A DNA stretch of 64,000 nt from Mycobacterium yunnanensis (GCF_025823185.1 NZ_JACKVK010000003.1:1-64000); one strand, 5' to 3'; counted from the stretch's first letter, positions 46,496-54,364 are shown. A program made the numbers and translations. Notes: generated from the letters alone by a model not told the origin.

Positions 46496-47116
46496 GTGGC
46501 CATCGTGACGGAGGAAGCCCGCCGCCGACCCGGCGGTCGATCCGCACGCATCGCTCAGGCGGTCGCCGACGCAACCCTGACCGTTATGGCCGAGAAGGGG
46601 CTCGCCGACTTCACCGTCACCGACGTGGCTATGCGGGCGGGCGTCCACGAAACCTCCATCTACCGCCGATGGGGCAGCCGCGAGAACCTCATCGCCGAAA
46701 CACTGCTCGCCTACAGCGAACGGCTCATCCCCGTCCCTGACACCGGGTCCATCAGAACCGATCTGCGGGAGCTTCTCGCCGCCGTCGCCGACTACCTCTC
46801 GACGCCCATCGGCAAGGCGATGAGCCACGCACTGGCGTTCAGTGGCGACGAAACACGCTGGGAAAAAGTCCGATTCGACTTCTGGACCACACGATTGCAA
46901 CTGGCCCGCTCCATAGTTGACCGAGCCATCGAACGCCAAGAGGTGCCGCCAAACACCGACGCACGGCTGCTGCTCGAAACCCTCATTGCGCCCTTGCAGT
47001 TCCGCACCCTGGCCACCCGCGAGCCATTCGACCGCGACCTGTGCGACCGCCTCACCGACCTCGTTCTCGACGGCATCCTGCCGCGTTCCACCAACACTAG
47101 GAAGCAGAAGCCATGA
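46496..47116 (+). CDS. TetR family transcriptional regulator
   Basis: The 206-residue protein has an N-terminal TetR domain. The DNA-binding helix-turn-helix covers about residues 39-62, FTVTDVAMRAGVHETSIYRRWGSRENL. The C-terminal ligand domain contains LVLDGILPR at its end. The start is GTG 46496 with no clear ribosome binding site, consistent with a leaderless transcript. Two palindromes (46418-46442 and 46462-46488) just upstream are probable operators. It overlaps the next gene by ATGA, so both are one operon. The inducer is unknown. Confidence 0.88.
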   Translation: MAIVTEEARRRPGGRSARIAQAVADATLTVMAEKGLADFTVTDVAMRAGVHETSIYRRWGSRENLIAETLLAYSERLIPVPDTGSIRTDLRELLAAVADYLSTPIGKAMSHALAFSGDETRWEKVRFDFWTTRLQLARSIVDRAIERQEVPPNTDARLLLETLIAPLQFRTLATREPFDRDLCDRLTDLVLDGILPRSTNTRKQKP

Positions 47117-47901
47117 CCGCACACGCCATCGACACCTACATCGACGGTCAGCTCGTCGCACCATCCGCCGTGCAAAGCTGGGAAGCCCGGCGAGCGCAGG
47201 CAGTCCTCAAGAAACTGACGGCGCGAGTGGGCGCGCTCGGCGTGGCCGAACTCCTACCCGGCGTTGATCTCTCCGCGCTGGATACCACCGACCCGCGAGC
47301 GGTGCGCGACGTGCTGGTCACGCTCAAATCGAACCTGGGCCATGCTGGGCTGTACGCCATCTTGAAGCGCGAGCTGGCTCTCTCTGATCGCATCGCACGC
47401 ATCGCCGTCACTGCGAGTCGTGGCGGCAGCACCCACTGCGGGATTCGGCTCGTCGCCGCCGACTGCTCGGCCTCGGAGTTCGGAGCCTGGTTCGACGACC
47501 TCACTGCCACCGACGCCGAAACCGACATGATCGCAGCCTGCCCCGACCACTACCTCCTGCGCGGACTACCAGACGGACGCCAAGAGGTCGTCGAAACCAC
47601 TGGCGGATCACCAACGCCCACAAGGTTCCTCGTCGATTACACCACCGGCAGGAACGCGTCGATACCAACCAATCCCGACTATCCAGTCCAGATCGCTGGT
47701 CAAGCCGTCCTTGATGACGGTCTCGTCGTCGGCGGTGTCCGCCACCAGTTCCGCGACGTCAACGGCGCGATGGAAGCGCTCTTAACTGTCGAGTTCCCAC
47801 GCTTATTCCCATCCAGAATGATCACCGAACACCGCTGGCACCTGGCCACCGAGTTCGGCAACTGGATCGACGCTTTCCGGCAGCAGCGCAACCAACGGTA
47901 A
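47113..47901 (+). CDS. Unknown protein co-transcribed with TetR in the island
   Basis: This 262-residue protein matches no family I recognise. Residues 1-90 are helical (GVAELLPGVDLSALDTTD). The rest looks like an alpha/beta or lipocalin-like domain with HCGIRLVAADCSASEFGAWFDD, ACPDHYLLRGLPDGRQEVVE and DGLVVGGVRHQFRDVNG. There is no signal peptide, no membrane helix and no obvious catalytic motif. Its start overlaps the tetR stop by 4 bases. As the only non-mobile cargo besides the regulator, it is the likely reason the island is retained. Confidence 0.7.
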   Translation: MTAHAIDTYIDGQLVAPSAVQSWEARRAQAVLKKLTARVGALGVAELLPGVDLSALDTTDPRAVRDVLVTLKSNLGHAGLYAILKRELALSDRIARIAVTASRGGSTHCGIRLVAADCSASEFGAWFDDLTATDAETDMIAACPDHYLLRGLPDGRQEVVETTGGSPTPTRFLVDYTTGRNASIPTNPDYPVQIAGQAVLDDGLVVGGVRHQFRDVNGAMEALLTVEFPRLFPSRMITEHRWHLATEFGNWIDAFRQQRNQR

Positions 47902-47990
47902 GGGGGTGGGGGGTGTCTCCTTGCGCCACTCCGGTTCCGCCTCGTACTGCCAGCGCCTGCTCTCTCTCTGGCAGATCGGTTTGAGGTCCG

Positions 47991-48011
47991 CGTCCGCAGC
48001 CCGTCCGCAGC
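47991..48011. repeat. Direct repeat near island right end
   Basis: This is the partner of the repeat at 45970-45990: CGTCCGCAG twice with two bases between. The 200 bases from 47902 to 48108 hold no gene. Confidence 0.5.
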
Positions 48012-48108
48012 AGTTCAGTTCGCCGCAAACCGTAGTCAACGCCGCCAACCGTCTGACCTGCTAAGAGTTAACGAAGCCAACGCCGTCAACTGCGGCAAAC
48101 GCCCAGCA

Positions 48109-48131
48109 TGGAGTTCCGCTTCAACGTGTAA
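48109..48131. other. attR: right copy of the island attachment site
   Basis: The 23 bases repeat the ychF 3' end with a single mismatch, including FRFNV-encoding bases and the TAA. No ychF coding sequence precedes it, so it is an attachment-site remnant and not a gene. Confidence 0.75.
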
Positions 48132-48158
48132 GCCGATGTGCCGTCGATCGTCCCGATG

Positions 48159-48760
48159 TCAGTCGACGCGCAGGGCGAGAGCAGCGTGCGGTCTGCCGTG
48201 ATCCGCACCCGGTCGTCGAAGGCGGTCGACTTCCGCGAACCCGGCCGCTGACAGCGTCTCCGCCATCGCGTCGACGGGCCAGCGGTAGGCGGTGGTGACG
48301 CTGTGCTCGCAGGACTCAATCTCGTCGCCCTCGAAGAATCCGACGGCGAGAGTCCCGTTGTCGGACAACGCCGTACGTAGGCTCGAAGAACATCCCCGAT
48401 GGCGTCGGGTTCGTAGTGGATCAGCGAGTACCAGGCGAGAATCCCGCTCAGGCCAATTCGCGCGGGCGCTTCGGATGAACGCGGGCACCAATACATCCCC
48501 CGTGCCGCGAGGCCTAGGTCGGTCAAGTGACCGGGTACGCAACCGGCATCGAGGACCGTCCCGCTACATCCCCCGAGGTTTCGTTCAAGGAACGCGACGC
48601 CGCCGAACATCCGGGTGTAGACGTCAGAAACTTCGGCATAGCGGCGCCCGACGACGGACTCCTTCGTGCGGCCGACCCCAATGTCAGGCTGAGAGCTCGT
48701 CGACGCGCATATATCCACGGCGGCGGTCTCAGCCCGACATTGCACGGCGTCACTCGCCAT
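48159..48760 (-). pseudogene. SAM-dependent methyltransferase, frameshifted and partly deleted
   Basis: From the ATG at 48760 the minus strand encodes YAEVSDVYTRMFG, the motif I remnant GTVLDAGCVPGHLTDLG (normally GCGPG) and GILAWYSLIHYEPD. Around 48375-48400 the frame changes. The rest (LSDNGTLAVGFFEGDEIES to ALALRVD) continues in another frame to the stop at 48159. About 40 residues after motif I are also missing. The combined parts match a common class I methyltransferase of actinobacteria. The gene is decayed, and lies just outside attR. Confidence 0.75.
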
Positions 48761-48842
48761 AATCTGGGTCCTGGTGACGAATCTGACCTTGCCCCTAGTC
48801 GGCCCGTGTGAGAACTTCGTAACAGAGCCGAAACGTTGGCTT

Positions 48843-48883
48843 CCGGACGATGGGTGCCGTACCCGGTGTGCGACAAGACGGCC
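48843..48883 (+). ncRNA. Guanidine-III riboswitch (ykkC-III class)
   Basis: The element matches the class consensus in order: CCGGACGA, then GCCGTACCCGG, then GACAAGACGGC. CCGG/CCGG form the first stem and GCCGT/ACGGC the pseudoknot. The pseudoknot 3' strand (48878-48882) is two bases before the Shine-Dalgarno GGGAGAAG (48885-48892) of the exporter gene, so guanidinium binding can control translation. The downstream gene is a Gdx-type exporter, the usual partner. Confidence 0.9.
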
Positions 48884-48896
48884 CGGGAGAAGCGTC

Positions 48897-49211
48897 ATGT
48901 CGTGGTTGATCCTGGCTTTGTCCGGCGTCCTCGAAGCGGTGTGGGCCACCGCGATGGGTAAGTCCGACGGTTTCAGCAAGCTGGCGCCCAGTGTCGTGTT
49001 CCTGGTCGCCATCGTCGCCAGCATGGTGGGCCTGGCCGTCGCGATGCGGGAGTTGCCGGTCGGCACGGCCTACGCCGTGTGGGTCGGCATCGGCGCCGTC
49101 CTCACCGTGGGCTATGCAATGGCCACCGGCGAGGAGGCGGCATCGGTGTTCAAGGTGGGCTGTGCGCTCGTCATCGTCGCGGGCGTCGCCGGCCTCAAGC
49201 TGGCCCATTGA
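48897..49211 (+). CDS. gdx: Guanidinium exporter Gdx (SugE-type small multidrug resistance protein)
   Basis: The 104-residue protein has four transmembrane helices of the SMR family. Glu13 in GVLEAVWATAMGKSDGF is the proton/substrate residue. The PVGTAYAVWVGIGAV signature and the VAGLKL end are those of SugE/Gdx rather than EmrE. Gdx exchanges guanidinium for protons across the inner membrane as a dual-topology dimer. The guanidine-III riboswitch directly upstream supports this assignment strongly. Confidence 0.93.
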   Translation: MSWLILALSGVLEAVWATAMGKSDGFSKLAPSVVFLVAIVASMVGLAVAMRELPVGTAYAVWVGIGAVLTVGYAMATGEEAASVFKVGCALVIVAGVAGLKLAH

Positions 49212-49234
49212 CGGCCGCCGACGATGATGGACCC

Positions 49235-49636
49235 GTGAGCGACCTGCTGAACGTCTACCGGGACTACCTGTCGTGCCTCAACGATCGGCGATGGTCCGAT
49301 CTGGACCACTACGTCGCCGACGCCGTCGTGCACAACGACCGGGCGCTCGGACTCGCCGGGTATCGCGCGATGCTGGAGGCCGACACGGAGGCGATCCCCG
49401 ATCTGCGCTTCGTGCCGGAGATCCTGCTCGCCGACGACCGCGTCGTGTCGTGTCGGCTGGCCTTCGACTGCACGCCGCGGCACCCGTTCCTCGGGTTCGA
49501 GGCGACGGGACGACGAGTGTCGTTCGCCGAGAACGTCTTCTACCGGTTCGACGGTGGCAAGATCGTCCGCGTGTGGTCGGTGATCGACCGAGATGCCATC
49601 AGCCGGCAGGGTTTCGAGCGCAGCCTAAACCCCTAG
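49235..49636 (+). CDS. SnoaL-like (NTF2-fold) protein
   Basis: The 133-residue protein starts at GTG 49235. It has the SnoaL/ester-cyclase pattern: a first helix with LLNVYRDYLSCLNDRRWSDL, then ALGLAGYRAMLEADTEAIPDLRF and FAENVFYRFDGGKIVRVWSVIDRDAI at the end. Members include polyketide cyclases, small hydrolases and binding proteins. No catalytic residue set decides among them. It follows gdx by 23 bases and may share its riboswitch-controlled transcript, though the relation to guanidine is unclear. Confidence 0.78.
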   Translation: MSDLLNVYRDYLSCLNDRRWSDLDHYVADAVVHNDRALGLAGYRAMLEADTEAIPDLRFVPEILLADDRVVSCRLAFDCTPRHPFLGFEATGRRVSFAENVFYRFDGGKIVRVWSVIDRDAISRQGFERSLNP

Positions 49637-50439
49637 CCGGCGTCCTTGGTGAGGGCGTAATAGGCATAGCGGGTGTCGAGGTGATTCTCGGGAACCAGGG
49701 TCACCAGGCGCGGCGTGAGGCCGCATTCCGCTGTGAGCGACCAGAATTCGTCGATGCCGAACGTGGTCATCGTGGAGAGGCTGCGCGCGTAGTCTCGCTT
49801 GTAGGCCCGGGGCCGCCAGTCGGCGGTGTGGTACTTCATCTGTACGAAGGCGATGCCACCCGGGCGCAACATCCGCTCGGCGACGCGCAGGATGCGCTTG
49901 ACGTCCTCGACGCTGGGCAGCACCTCCACGACGTAAAGGCAGATGAACGTGTCGCAGCTCTCCTCGCGTCCGTCGGCCGCGTATTCGGGATGGCGGATGT
50001 CGACCTGCAGCGGGGTGACGGGCGTGTCGCACACCATGCCCAGCTGGCGCACGCACTCGGCGATGCTGTCGGCGGAGACGTCGACGGCGATGAACTCCTG
50101 GGCAGTGGGGGCGAACGCCACCGCGTTGGCGCCACCGCCGCACCCCCATTCGACGACGACGCCGGGGGTCGCCGGCAGGTCGAGCGCCTTGGCGAACATG
50201 TCGAAGATCGCCAGGTGCTCGGCCCCGACGGTGCGCCAGTGCTCTTCGCCGAGCCCGGAACGCCAGTGTGCGTTGCCCTCCCATGCGGGGTCGGCGTCAC
50301 GGCCGGTCCAGTAGTCGGCTGCGTCGTCGACGACGCGGTCGACGGGCGGCGTCGGCCGGACGTGATCGGACACGCGACGCAACTGGCTGGCGCGGCGCCG
50401 CACGACGCGGGCGATCTCACGGCGCGGTTGAATGGTCAT
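49633..50439 (-). CDS. Class I SAM-dependent methyltransferase
   Basis: The 268-residue protein has motif I VVEWGCGGGANAVAF and the acidic residue that binds the SAM ribose in FIAVDVSADS. CDTFICLYVVEVLP follows, then the motif LRPGGIAFVQMKYH. An N-terminal basic helix (RREIARVVRRRASQLRR) and WEGNAHWRSGLGEEHWRTVGAEHL precede the core. The methyl acceptor is unknown. The family often sits near glycan or lipid genes, but not here. It overlaps the SnoaL-like gene tail-to-tail by 4 bases and is divergent from arsR. Confidence 0.8.
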   Translation of the reverse strand: MTIQPRREIARVVRRRASQLRRVSDHVRPTPPVDRVVDDAADYWTGRDADPAWEGNAHWRSGLGEEHWRTVGAEHLAIFDMFAKALDLPATPGVVVEWGCGGGANAVAFAPTAQEFIAVDVSADSIAECVRQLGMVCDTPVTPLQVDIRHPEYAADGREESCDTFICLYVVEVLPSVEDVKRILRVAERMLRPGGIAFVQMKYHTADWRPRAYKRDYARSLSTMTTFGIDEFWSLTAECGLTPRLVTLVPENHLDTRYAYYALTKDAG

Positions 50440-50511
50440 CAGGCCCCCCTGTGCTAACTATTTGACGATCTCGACATGGGCACGGTAGTGGACAATCCTC
50501 ATCGCAAACCC

Positions 50512-50537
50512 GATGTGGCAAAGTTCCCAGCCACATC
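50512..50537. promoter_or_regulatory. Inverted repeat between the methyltransferase and arsR
   Basis: GATGTGGC and GCCACATC are perfect 8-bp arms around 10 bases in the 136-base divergent gap. The spacing fits an operator for a dimeric regulator. Whether the ArsR protein binds it is unknown. Confidence 0.42.
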
Positions 50538-50575
50538 TACGGAATCTCCCAGGTTCGACAAGGTAGCCACCGATC

Positions 50576-50983
50576 GTGCACTATCTGCGTATGAATGCAG
50601 GTACGGGTAAATGCCGTCGCCGGTTGCCCGCCGATCAAGTGGGTCTCGTCGTAGAGGTGTTCCGCATGCTCGCCGACCCGACCCGTGTCCAGGTTCTCTG
50701 GGCGCTCGTGGACCGCGAGATGTCGGTCAACGACCTGGCCGAGCACGTCGGCAAACCCGCACCGTCGGTGTCTCAACACCTGGCCAAGTTGCGGATGGCG
50801 CGGCTGGTGCGACCGCGCCGCAACGGAACCACGATCTACTACAGCCTGGAGAACGACCACGTCGCGCAACTGGTCACCGATGCGGTCTTCAACGCCGAGC
50901 ACTCGGGTCCGGGCGTGCCCGGACACCACGCCGGCGCGACCGAGCTGCGCGCCCTTCATCCCGACACCGCGGAGCACGCCTGA
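50576..50983 (+). CDS. ArsR/SmtB-family metal-sensing repressor
   Basis: The 135-residue protein has a winged helix with MLADPTRVQVLWALVDREMSVNDLAEH, the recognition helix APSVSQHLAKLRMARLV and the wing RRNGTTIYYS. The C-terminal alpha-5 region NDHVAQLVTDAVFNAEH resembles the metal site of NmtR/CzrA. By alignment from memory, two of the four ligands (first Asp and first distal His) are Asn here, so the metal site may be altered or use N-terminal Cys13. It overlaps the CDF exporter gene by one base (TGATG), so it probably controls that exporter. The start is GTG 50576, with ATG 50591 possible. Confidence 0.87.
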   Translation: MHYLRMNAGTGKCRRRLPADQVGLVVEVFRMLADPTRVQVLWALVDREMSVNDLAEHVGKPAPSVSQHLAKLRMARLVRPRRNGTTIYYSLENDHVAQLVTDAVFNAEHSGPGVPGHHAGATELRALHPDTAEHA

Positions 50984-52008
50984 TGTCCCATCAACCCACC
51001 GAGACACCCGACCATCTCCACGACGGTCACCATCACCACCACCATGGCCGGGGCGGGGCCCTCGGGTCGGCCGTCCGGGAGGTGTTCGCACCCCACAGCC
51101 ACGACGCCGCCGACGCCGTCGACGACGCCCTGGCGTCCAGCGCCGCCGGCATTCGGGCCGTGAAGATCAGCCTGCTCACCCTCGGTGCGACGGCGATCGC
51201 CCAGATCGTCATCGTCGTCGTCTCCGGCTCGGTCGCGTTGCTGGCCGACACGATCCACAACTTCTCCGACGCGCTGACCGCCATCCCGCTGTGGATCGCG
51301 TTCGCGCTGGGCACCAGGGCCGCCACCCGCCGCTACACCTACGGCTTTGGCCGCGCCGAGGATCTCGCGGGACTGTTCGTACTGGTGATGATCGCCGCGT
51401 CGGCCGTCGTCGCCGGAATCGAGTCGATCCGCCGTCTTCTCGACCCCGTCCCAGTGCAGCACGTCGGATGGGTGGCCCTCGCCGGCCTGGTCGGCTTCCT
51501 CGGCAACGAAGTCGTTGCCGTATACCGGATTCGGGTAGGTCGCCGGATCGGATCGGCAGCCCTGGTCGCCGACGGTCTGCATGCCCGGACGGACGGCTTC
51601 ACCTCACTGGCGGTGCTTCTCGGGGCCGGCGCCGTCGCGCTCGGCTTTCCCCTGGCCGATCCCGTCATCGGCTTGGTGATCACCGTGGCGATCCTCGCCG
51701 TCCTGCGGACCGCGGCCAGGGACGTCTTCCGTCGGCTGATGGACGGCGTCGACCCCACCTACGTCGACGCGGCCGAGGCGGCCCTGGCGGCCGAACCCGG
51801 CGTGACCGGGGTGCGCAGCGTGCGGATGCGGTGGATCGGGCACCGACTGCATGCCGACGCCGAACTGGACGTCGACCCTGGCTTGCGCTTGTCCGACGCC
51901 CACCGGATCGCCCACGACGCCGAACACGCGCTGACGCACGCCGTTCCGCGGCTGGCCTCGGCCCTGGTCCACGCCTATCCCGAACACGCCGGGAGCGGGC
52001 GGTCCTGA
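50983..52008 (+). CDS. Cation diffusion facilitator, zinc-type exporter
   Basis: This 341-residue CDF protein has six transmembrane helices. The transport site pairs are His92/Asp96 in LLADTIHNFSDAL and His200/Asp204 in VADGLHARTDGF. H-x-x-x-D in both helices favours zinc, as in ZnT-type members. A His-rich N-terminus (residues 11-25 with six consecutive His) can buffer metal. The cytoplasmic C-terminal domain includes VRSVRMRWIGHRLHADAELDVD. It is translationally coupled to arsR, so metal-induced efflux is the likely role. Confidence 0.9.
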   Translation: MSHQPTETPDHLHDGHHHHHHGRGGALGSAVREVFAPHSHDAADAVDDALASSAAGIRAVKISLLTLGATAIAQIVIVVVSGSVALLADTIHNFSDALTAIPLWIAFALGTRAATRRYTYGFGRAEDLAGLFVLVMIAASAVVAGIESIRRLLDPVPVQHVGWVALAGLVGFLGNEVVAVYRIRVGRRIGSAALVADGLHARTDGFTSLAVLLGAGAVALGFPLADPVIGLVITVAILAVLRTAARDVFRRLMDGVDPTYVDAAEAALAAEPGVTGVRSVRMRWIGHRLHADAELDVDPGLRLSDAHRIAHDAEHALTHAVPRLASALVHAYPEHAGSGRS

Positions 52009-52033
52009 CCGGGCCGCCCGTCACACCCGAACG

Positions 52034-52291
52034 TCAGAACGGCAGGTCGACCTGACCGTTGGTGGTGTTGGCCTCGTCGTGGTTGGAGTCCACGTAACCG
52101 AGGTGGGCTGGCTCCTGCGGCTCGGTGCCGTAGGGCACCAGCGGATCGGTGCCCCCGCCGCTGGCGGAGACGATCACGGAATGGGTGGCCGGCGCCGCGA
52201 GCGGCGCGGCGTTGGCGACGGGGGCGAGGGCGACGACACTGCCCACGGCGACGGCGGCCAAGCCCGGGATGACGTAGCTGAAGAACTTCAT
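52034..52291 (-). CDS. Small exported protein of unknown function
   Basis: The 85-residue protein has a clear signal peptide (MKFFSYVIPGLAAVAVGSVV and a likely AxA cleavage near NAAPLAAPA, residues 28-33). The mature part is about 50 residues, acidic and without cysteines, ending VDSNHDEANTTNGQVDLPF. It follows the CDF gene convergently. The 170 bases between it and 52461 hold its promoter region and no recognisable gene. Function is unknown. Confidence 0.72.
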   Translation of the reverse strand: MKFFSYVIPGLAAVAVGSVVALAPVANAAPLAAPATHSVIVSASGGGTDPLVPYGTEPQEPAHLGYVDSNHDEANTTNGQVDLPF

Positions 52292-52460
52292 GATGGCTCC
52301 TGGTGTGAGTCGGTCGATGTGACGACTTCAATCCTGCGTCGGAGAGCTCGCGGCGGAATCGGCGCTGACACCCATTCCGTATTGCAGCTAACCGGAACGG
52401 TGGCCGAGGTGTGGCTTCACCGTGACCTGGGCGGGATCGCGACCGGGAAGGCTCGAGGTC

Positions 52461-52754
52461 GTGTCTGCCGTCGAGGTGATCGTGTCGATTGCCGCGATCC
52501 TGTGGATCGGCGTCGTGTCGGCGGCCCTGGTCGTCGGGATCCGCGTTGCCCTGAAACTGCGCGCGCGGCGGCGGCGAATCGACCGACTGCTCTACCTGCT
52601 GCGGCTGCCGGCCGCCTACCGGTCGCCCCCGTCGCGGCGGCCCCGAGGGCCCTCACGGCGCGGACCCGGGTCGATGAACGAGATGACGAAGATCATCGCG
52701 AGCAGTGTGAAGATGGCCAGGGCAGAGAGAAGATCGCCCCACTGGAACGGGTAG
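52461..52754 (+). CDS. Possible small membrane protein (doubtful 3' half)
   Basis: From GTG 52461 a hydrophobic helix (SAVEVIVSIAAILWIGVVSAALVV) is followed by a basic region. GGCTCGAGG upstream is a weak ribosome binding site. The last 46 codons are antisense to the membrane protein at 52616-52966, so either the frame is truncated relative to its relatives or it is not a gene. I cannot confirm it. Confidence 0.3.
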   Translation: MSAVEVIVSIAAILWIGVVSAALVVGIRVALKLRARRRRIDRLLYLLRLPAAYRSPPSRRPRGPSRRGPGSMNEMTKIIASSVKMARAERRSPHWNG

Positions 52755-52966
52755 AGGGTGCCGTCGATCGACAGCACCAGCACAGTCTCGATGATGCCGA
52801 ACACCAGGAAGAACAGGCCGAACAACGTCCGAGAAACCCTCTGGTGCAACGCGCTTCGCCGCAACTCGATGATGAGGGTGAGAAGCAACAGGGGCAGGAT
52901 CTGGGACAGAGTGGCGGCGGTCGAACCGTCCATCACGATGATTTCGACGCCGCCCGGGTTGCCCAT
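52616..52966 (-). CDS. Small membrane protein, three helices, unknown
   Basis: The 116-residue protein starts at ATG 52966. It has three transmembrane segments (about residues 18-36, 48-68 and 78-98) and a basic, Gly/Arg-rich tail. No family is recognised. The frame upstream to 53140 is low-complexity and unlikely to be translated. It is divergent from the small acidic protein gene. Confidence 0.6.
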   Translation of the reverse strand: MGNPGGVEIIVMDGSTAATLSQILPLLLLTLIIELRRSALHQRVSRTLFGLFFLVFGIIETVLVLSIDGTLYPFQWGDLLSALAIFTLLAMIFVISFIDPGPRREGPRGRRDGGDR

Positions 52967-53082
52967 CGGTCGCACGCTAGCAGCCGAGGCTGGACGGCGC
53001 CGGGGGTGAGCGCGAAGATCGGAGGTGTCGACCCGCGAGGGGTGGGTACCCGCCGGGCGGCCCACACGCGAAGGAGGCGAAG

Positions 53083-53271
53083 ATGACCAACCCCCTGGAC
53101 GACCAGGTGCCGGAAGCCGACCTGGCGGAGCAGCGCACACCCGTCGACTCCGCCGACGAACCGGTGTTCGACGTCGACTACCTGCAGGACCGCAGCGACG
53201 CCGAGGCCGACGAGGGCGACCTCGTCGAACAGGCGGTCGACGTCCCGTTGCCCGACGACGAGCGCGCCTAG
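53083..53271 (+). CDS. Small acidic protein, unknown
   Basis: The 62-residue protein is strongly acidic (about one third Asp/Glu) and contains VFDVDYLQDRSDAEADEGD. The excellent ribosome binding site AAGGAGG before ATG 53083 supports it as a real gene. It has no cysteine and no hydrophobic core, so it is probably disordered. Its stop overlaps the convergent OYE gene by 4 bases. Function is unknown. Confidence 0.65.
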   Translation: MTNPLDDQVPEADLAEQRTPVDSADEPVFDVDYLQDRSDAEADEGDLVEQAVDVPLPDDERA

Positions 53272-54356
53272 CGGAAGGCCCGCGCGTACTGCGGCGGATG
53301 CGCCAGCGTCGCGCCCAGTTCGGCGGCAGCCTGGCTGATCCAGCTCGGATTGCGCAGCAGCACGCGAGCCAGGAACACCGCGTCGGCGTCCCCGTCGGCG
53401 ATGATCGAATCGGCCTGTTCCGCCTCGGTGATCAGTCCGACTGCGGCCGTGGGGATCTCGATCTCCTTGCGGACCCGGGCAGAGAACGGGACCTGGTAGC
53501 TAGGCCCGACGACGATCTTCGCGTCCGGCGCGGAACCGCCGCTGGAGACGTCCATCAGGTCGACGCCGAGGACCTTGAGCCGTGACGCGAGTTCGAGGGT
53601 CTCTGCGACCGTCCACCCTGGGCGCTCGTCGTCGGTGTCGCCACCGAGCCAGTCGGTGGCCGAGACGCGGAAGAACAGCGGCAGCTCGTCGGGCCAGGCC
53701 TGGCGTACTGCCGTGGTGACCTCGAGTGCGAAGCGCATGCGGTTCTCCAGCGTGCCGCCGTACTGGTCGGTGCGGGCATTCGAGTGGGGGGAGAGGAACT
53801 GGTGGATCAGGTACCCATGCGCCCCGTGCAGTTCGAGAACCTTGAAACCCGCGTCGGCGGCCCGGCGGGCCGAGTTCGCGAATGACTGGACGAGTGAACC
53901 GATTTCGTCGACGGTCAGCTCGGCGGGACTTTCCAACCGGCCGAACGGCAACGTGCTCGCGCTGACCGTCTGCCACGACTCGGGCGCCCGACTCTCGTCG
54001 GGCCAGGGCCGCCCGGTCGAGCCCTTGCGGCCGGCGTGCACCAGCTGGATGCCTGGCACGGATCCCTGCGCCGAGACGAAGTCGGTGATGCGCCGAAATG
54101 CCCTGGCCTGCCGGTCGTTCCACAATCCAGTGTCGTAGACGCTGCTGCGGCCCGTGGGGTGGATCGAGGTGGCCTCGACCATGACCAGGGCGGCCCCCGC
54201 GGCGGCCCTCGAACCGAGGTGGGCGAGGTGCCAATCCGACGGCGACCCGACGTCCCCGCCGTCGGTCACCGCGGCGAACTGCATCATCGGCGACATCCAG
54301 GCCCGGTGGGCGAAGGTCACCTCGCGCAACACGAGCGGAGTGAACAAGTGCGGCAT
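53268..54356 (-). CDS. NADH:flavin oxidoreductase, old yellow enzyme (YqjM type)
   Basis: The 362-residue FMN barrel has GIQLVHAGRKGS (104-113). The substrate-binding pair is His177/His180 in HGAHGYLIHQFLSPHSNARTDQYGG, and the phosphate-binding end AVFLARVLLRNP is present. MSPMMQFAAVTDGG and the WHLAHLGSRA segment place it with YqjM-like enzymes. It reduces activated C=C bonds with NAD(P)H. It is the last gene of the leftward catabolic operon, 8 bases after the cupin gene, where it could reduce an unsaturated ring-cleavage or hydroxylation product. Confidence 0.9.
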   Translation of the reverse strand: MPHLFTPLVLREVTFAHRAWMSPMMQFAAVTDGGDVGSPSDWHLAHLGSRAAAGAALVMVEATSIHPTGRSSVYDTGLWNDRQARAFRRITDFVSAQGSVPGIQLVHAGRKGSTGRPWPDESRAPESWQTVSASTLPFGRLESPAELTVDEIGSLVQSFANSARRAADAGFKVLELHGAHGYLIHQFLSPHSNARTDQYGGTLENRMRFALEVTTAVRQAWPDELPLFFRVSATDWLGGDTDDERPGWTVAETLELASRLKVLGVDLMDVSSGGSAPDAKIVVGPSYQVPFSARVRKEIEIPTAAVGLITEAEQADSIIADGDADAVFLARVLLRNPSWISQAAAELGATLAHPPQYARAFR

Positions 54357-54364
54357 GACGTTTC

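Larger units (their letters stand above)
45915..48131. mobile_element. Mini genomic island integrated at the ychF 3' end
   Basis: The region is bounded by a 23-base direct repeat of the ychF terminus, 45915-45937 and 48109-48131, identical except for one base (the G or C before TTCAACGTGTAA). Integration into the 3' end of a gene with its reconstruction is typical of tyrosine-recombinase islands. Inside are an integrase tail, a resolvase tail, a TetR gene and an unknown gene. The int gene is truncated, so the element can no longer move by itself. M. tuberculosis has nothing comparable directly after Rv1112 that I recall. Confidence 0.8.

Noticed and set aside
48109..48131. A second truncated ychF gene
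   Set aside because: Only 23 bases match ychF. This is an attachment-site duplication, not a gene fragment of useful length.
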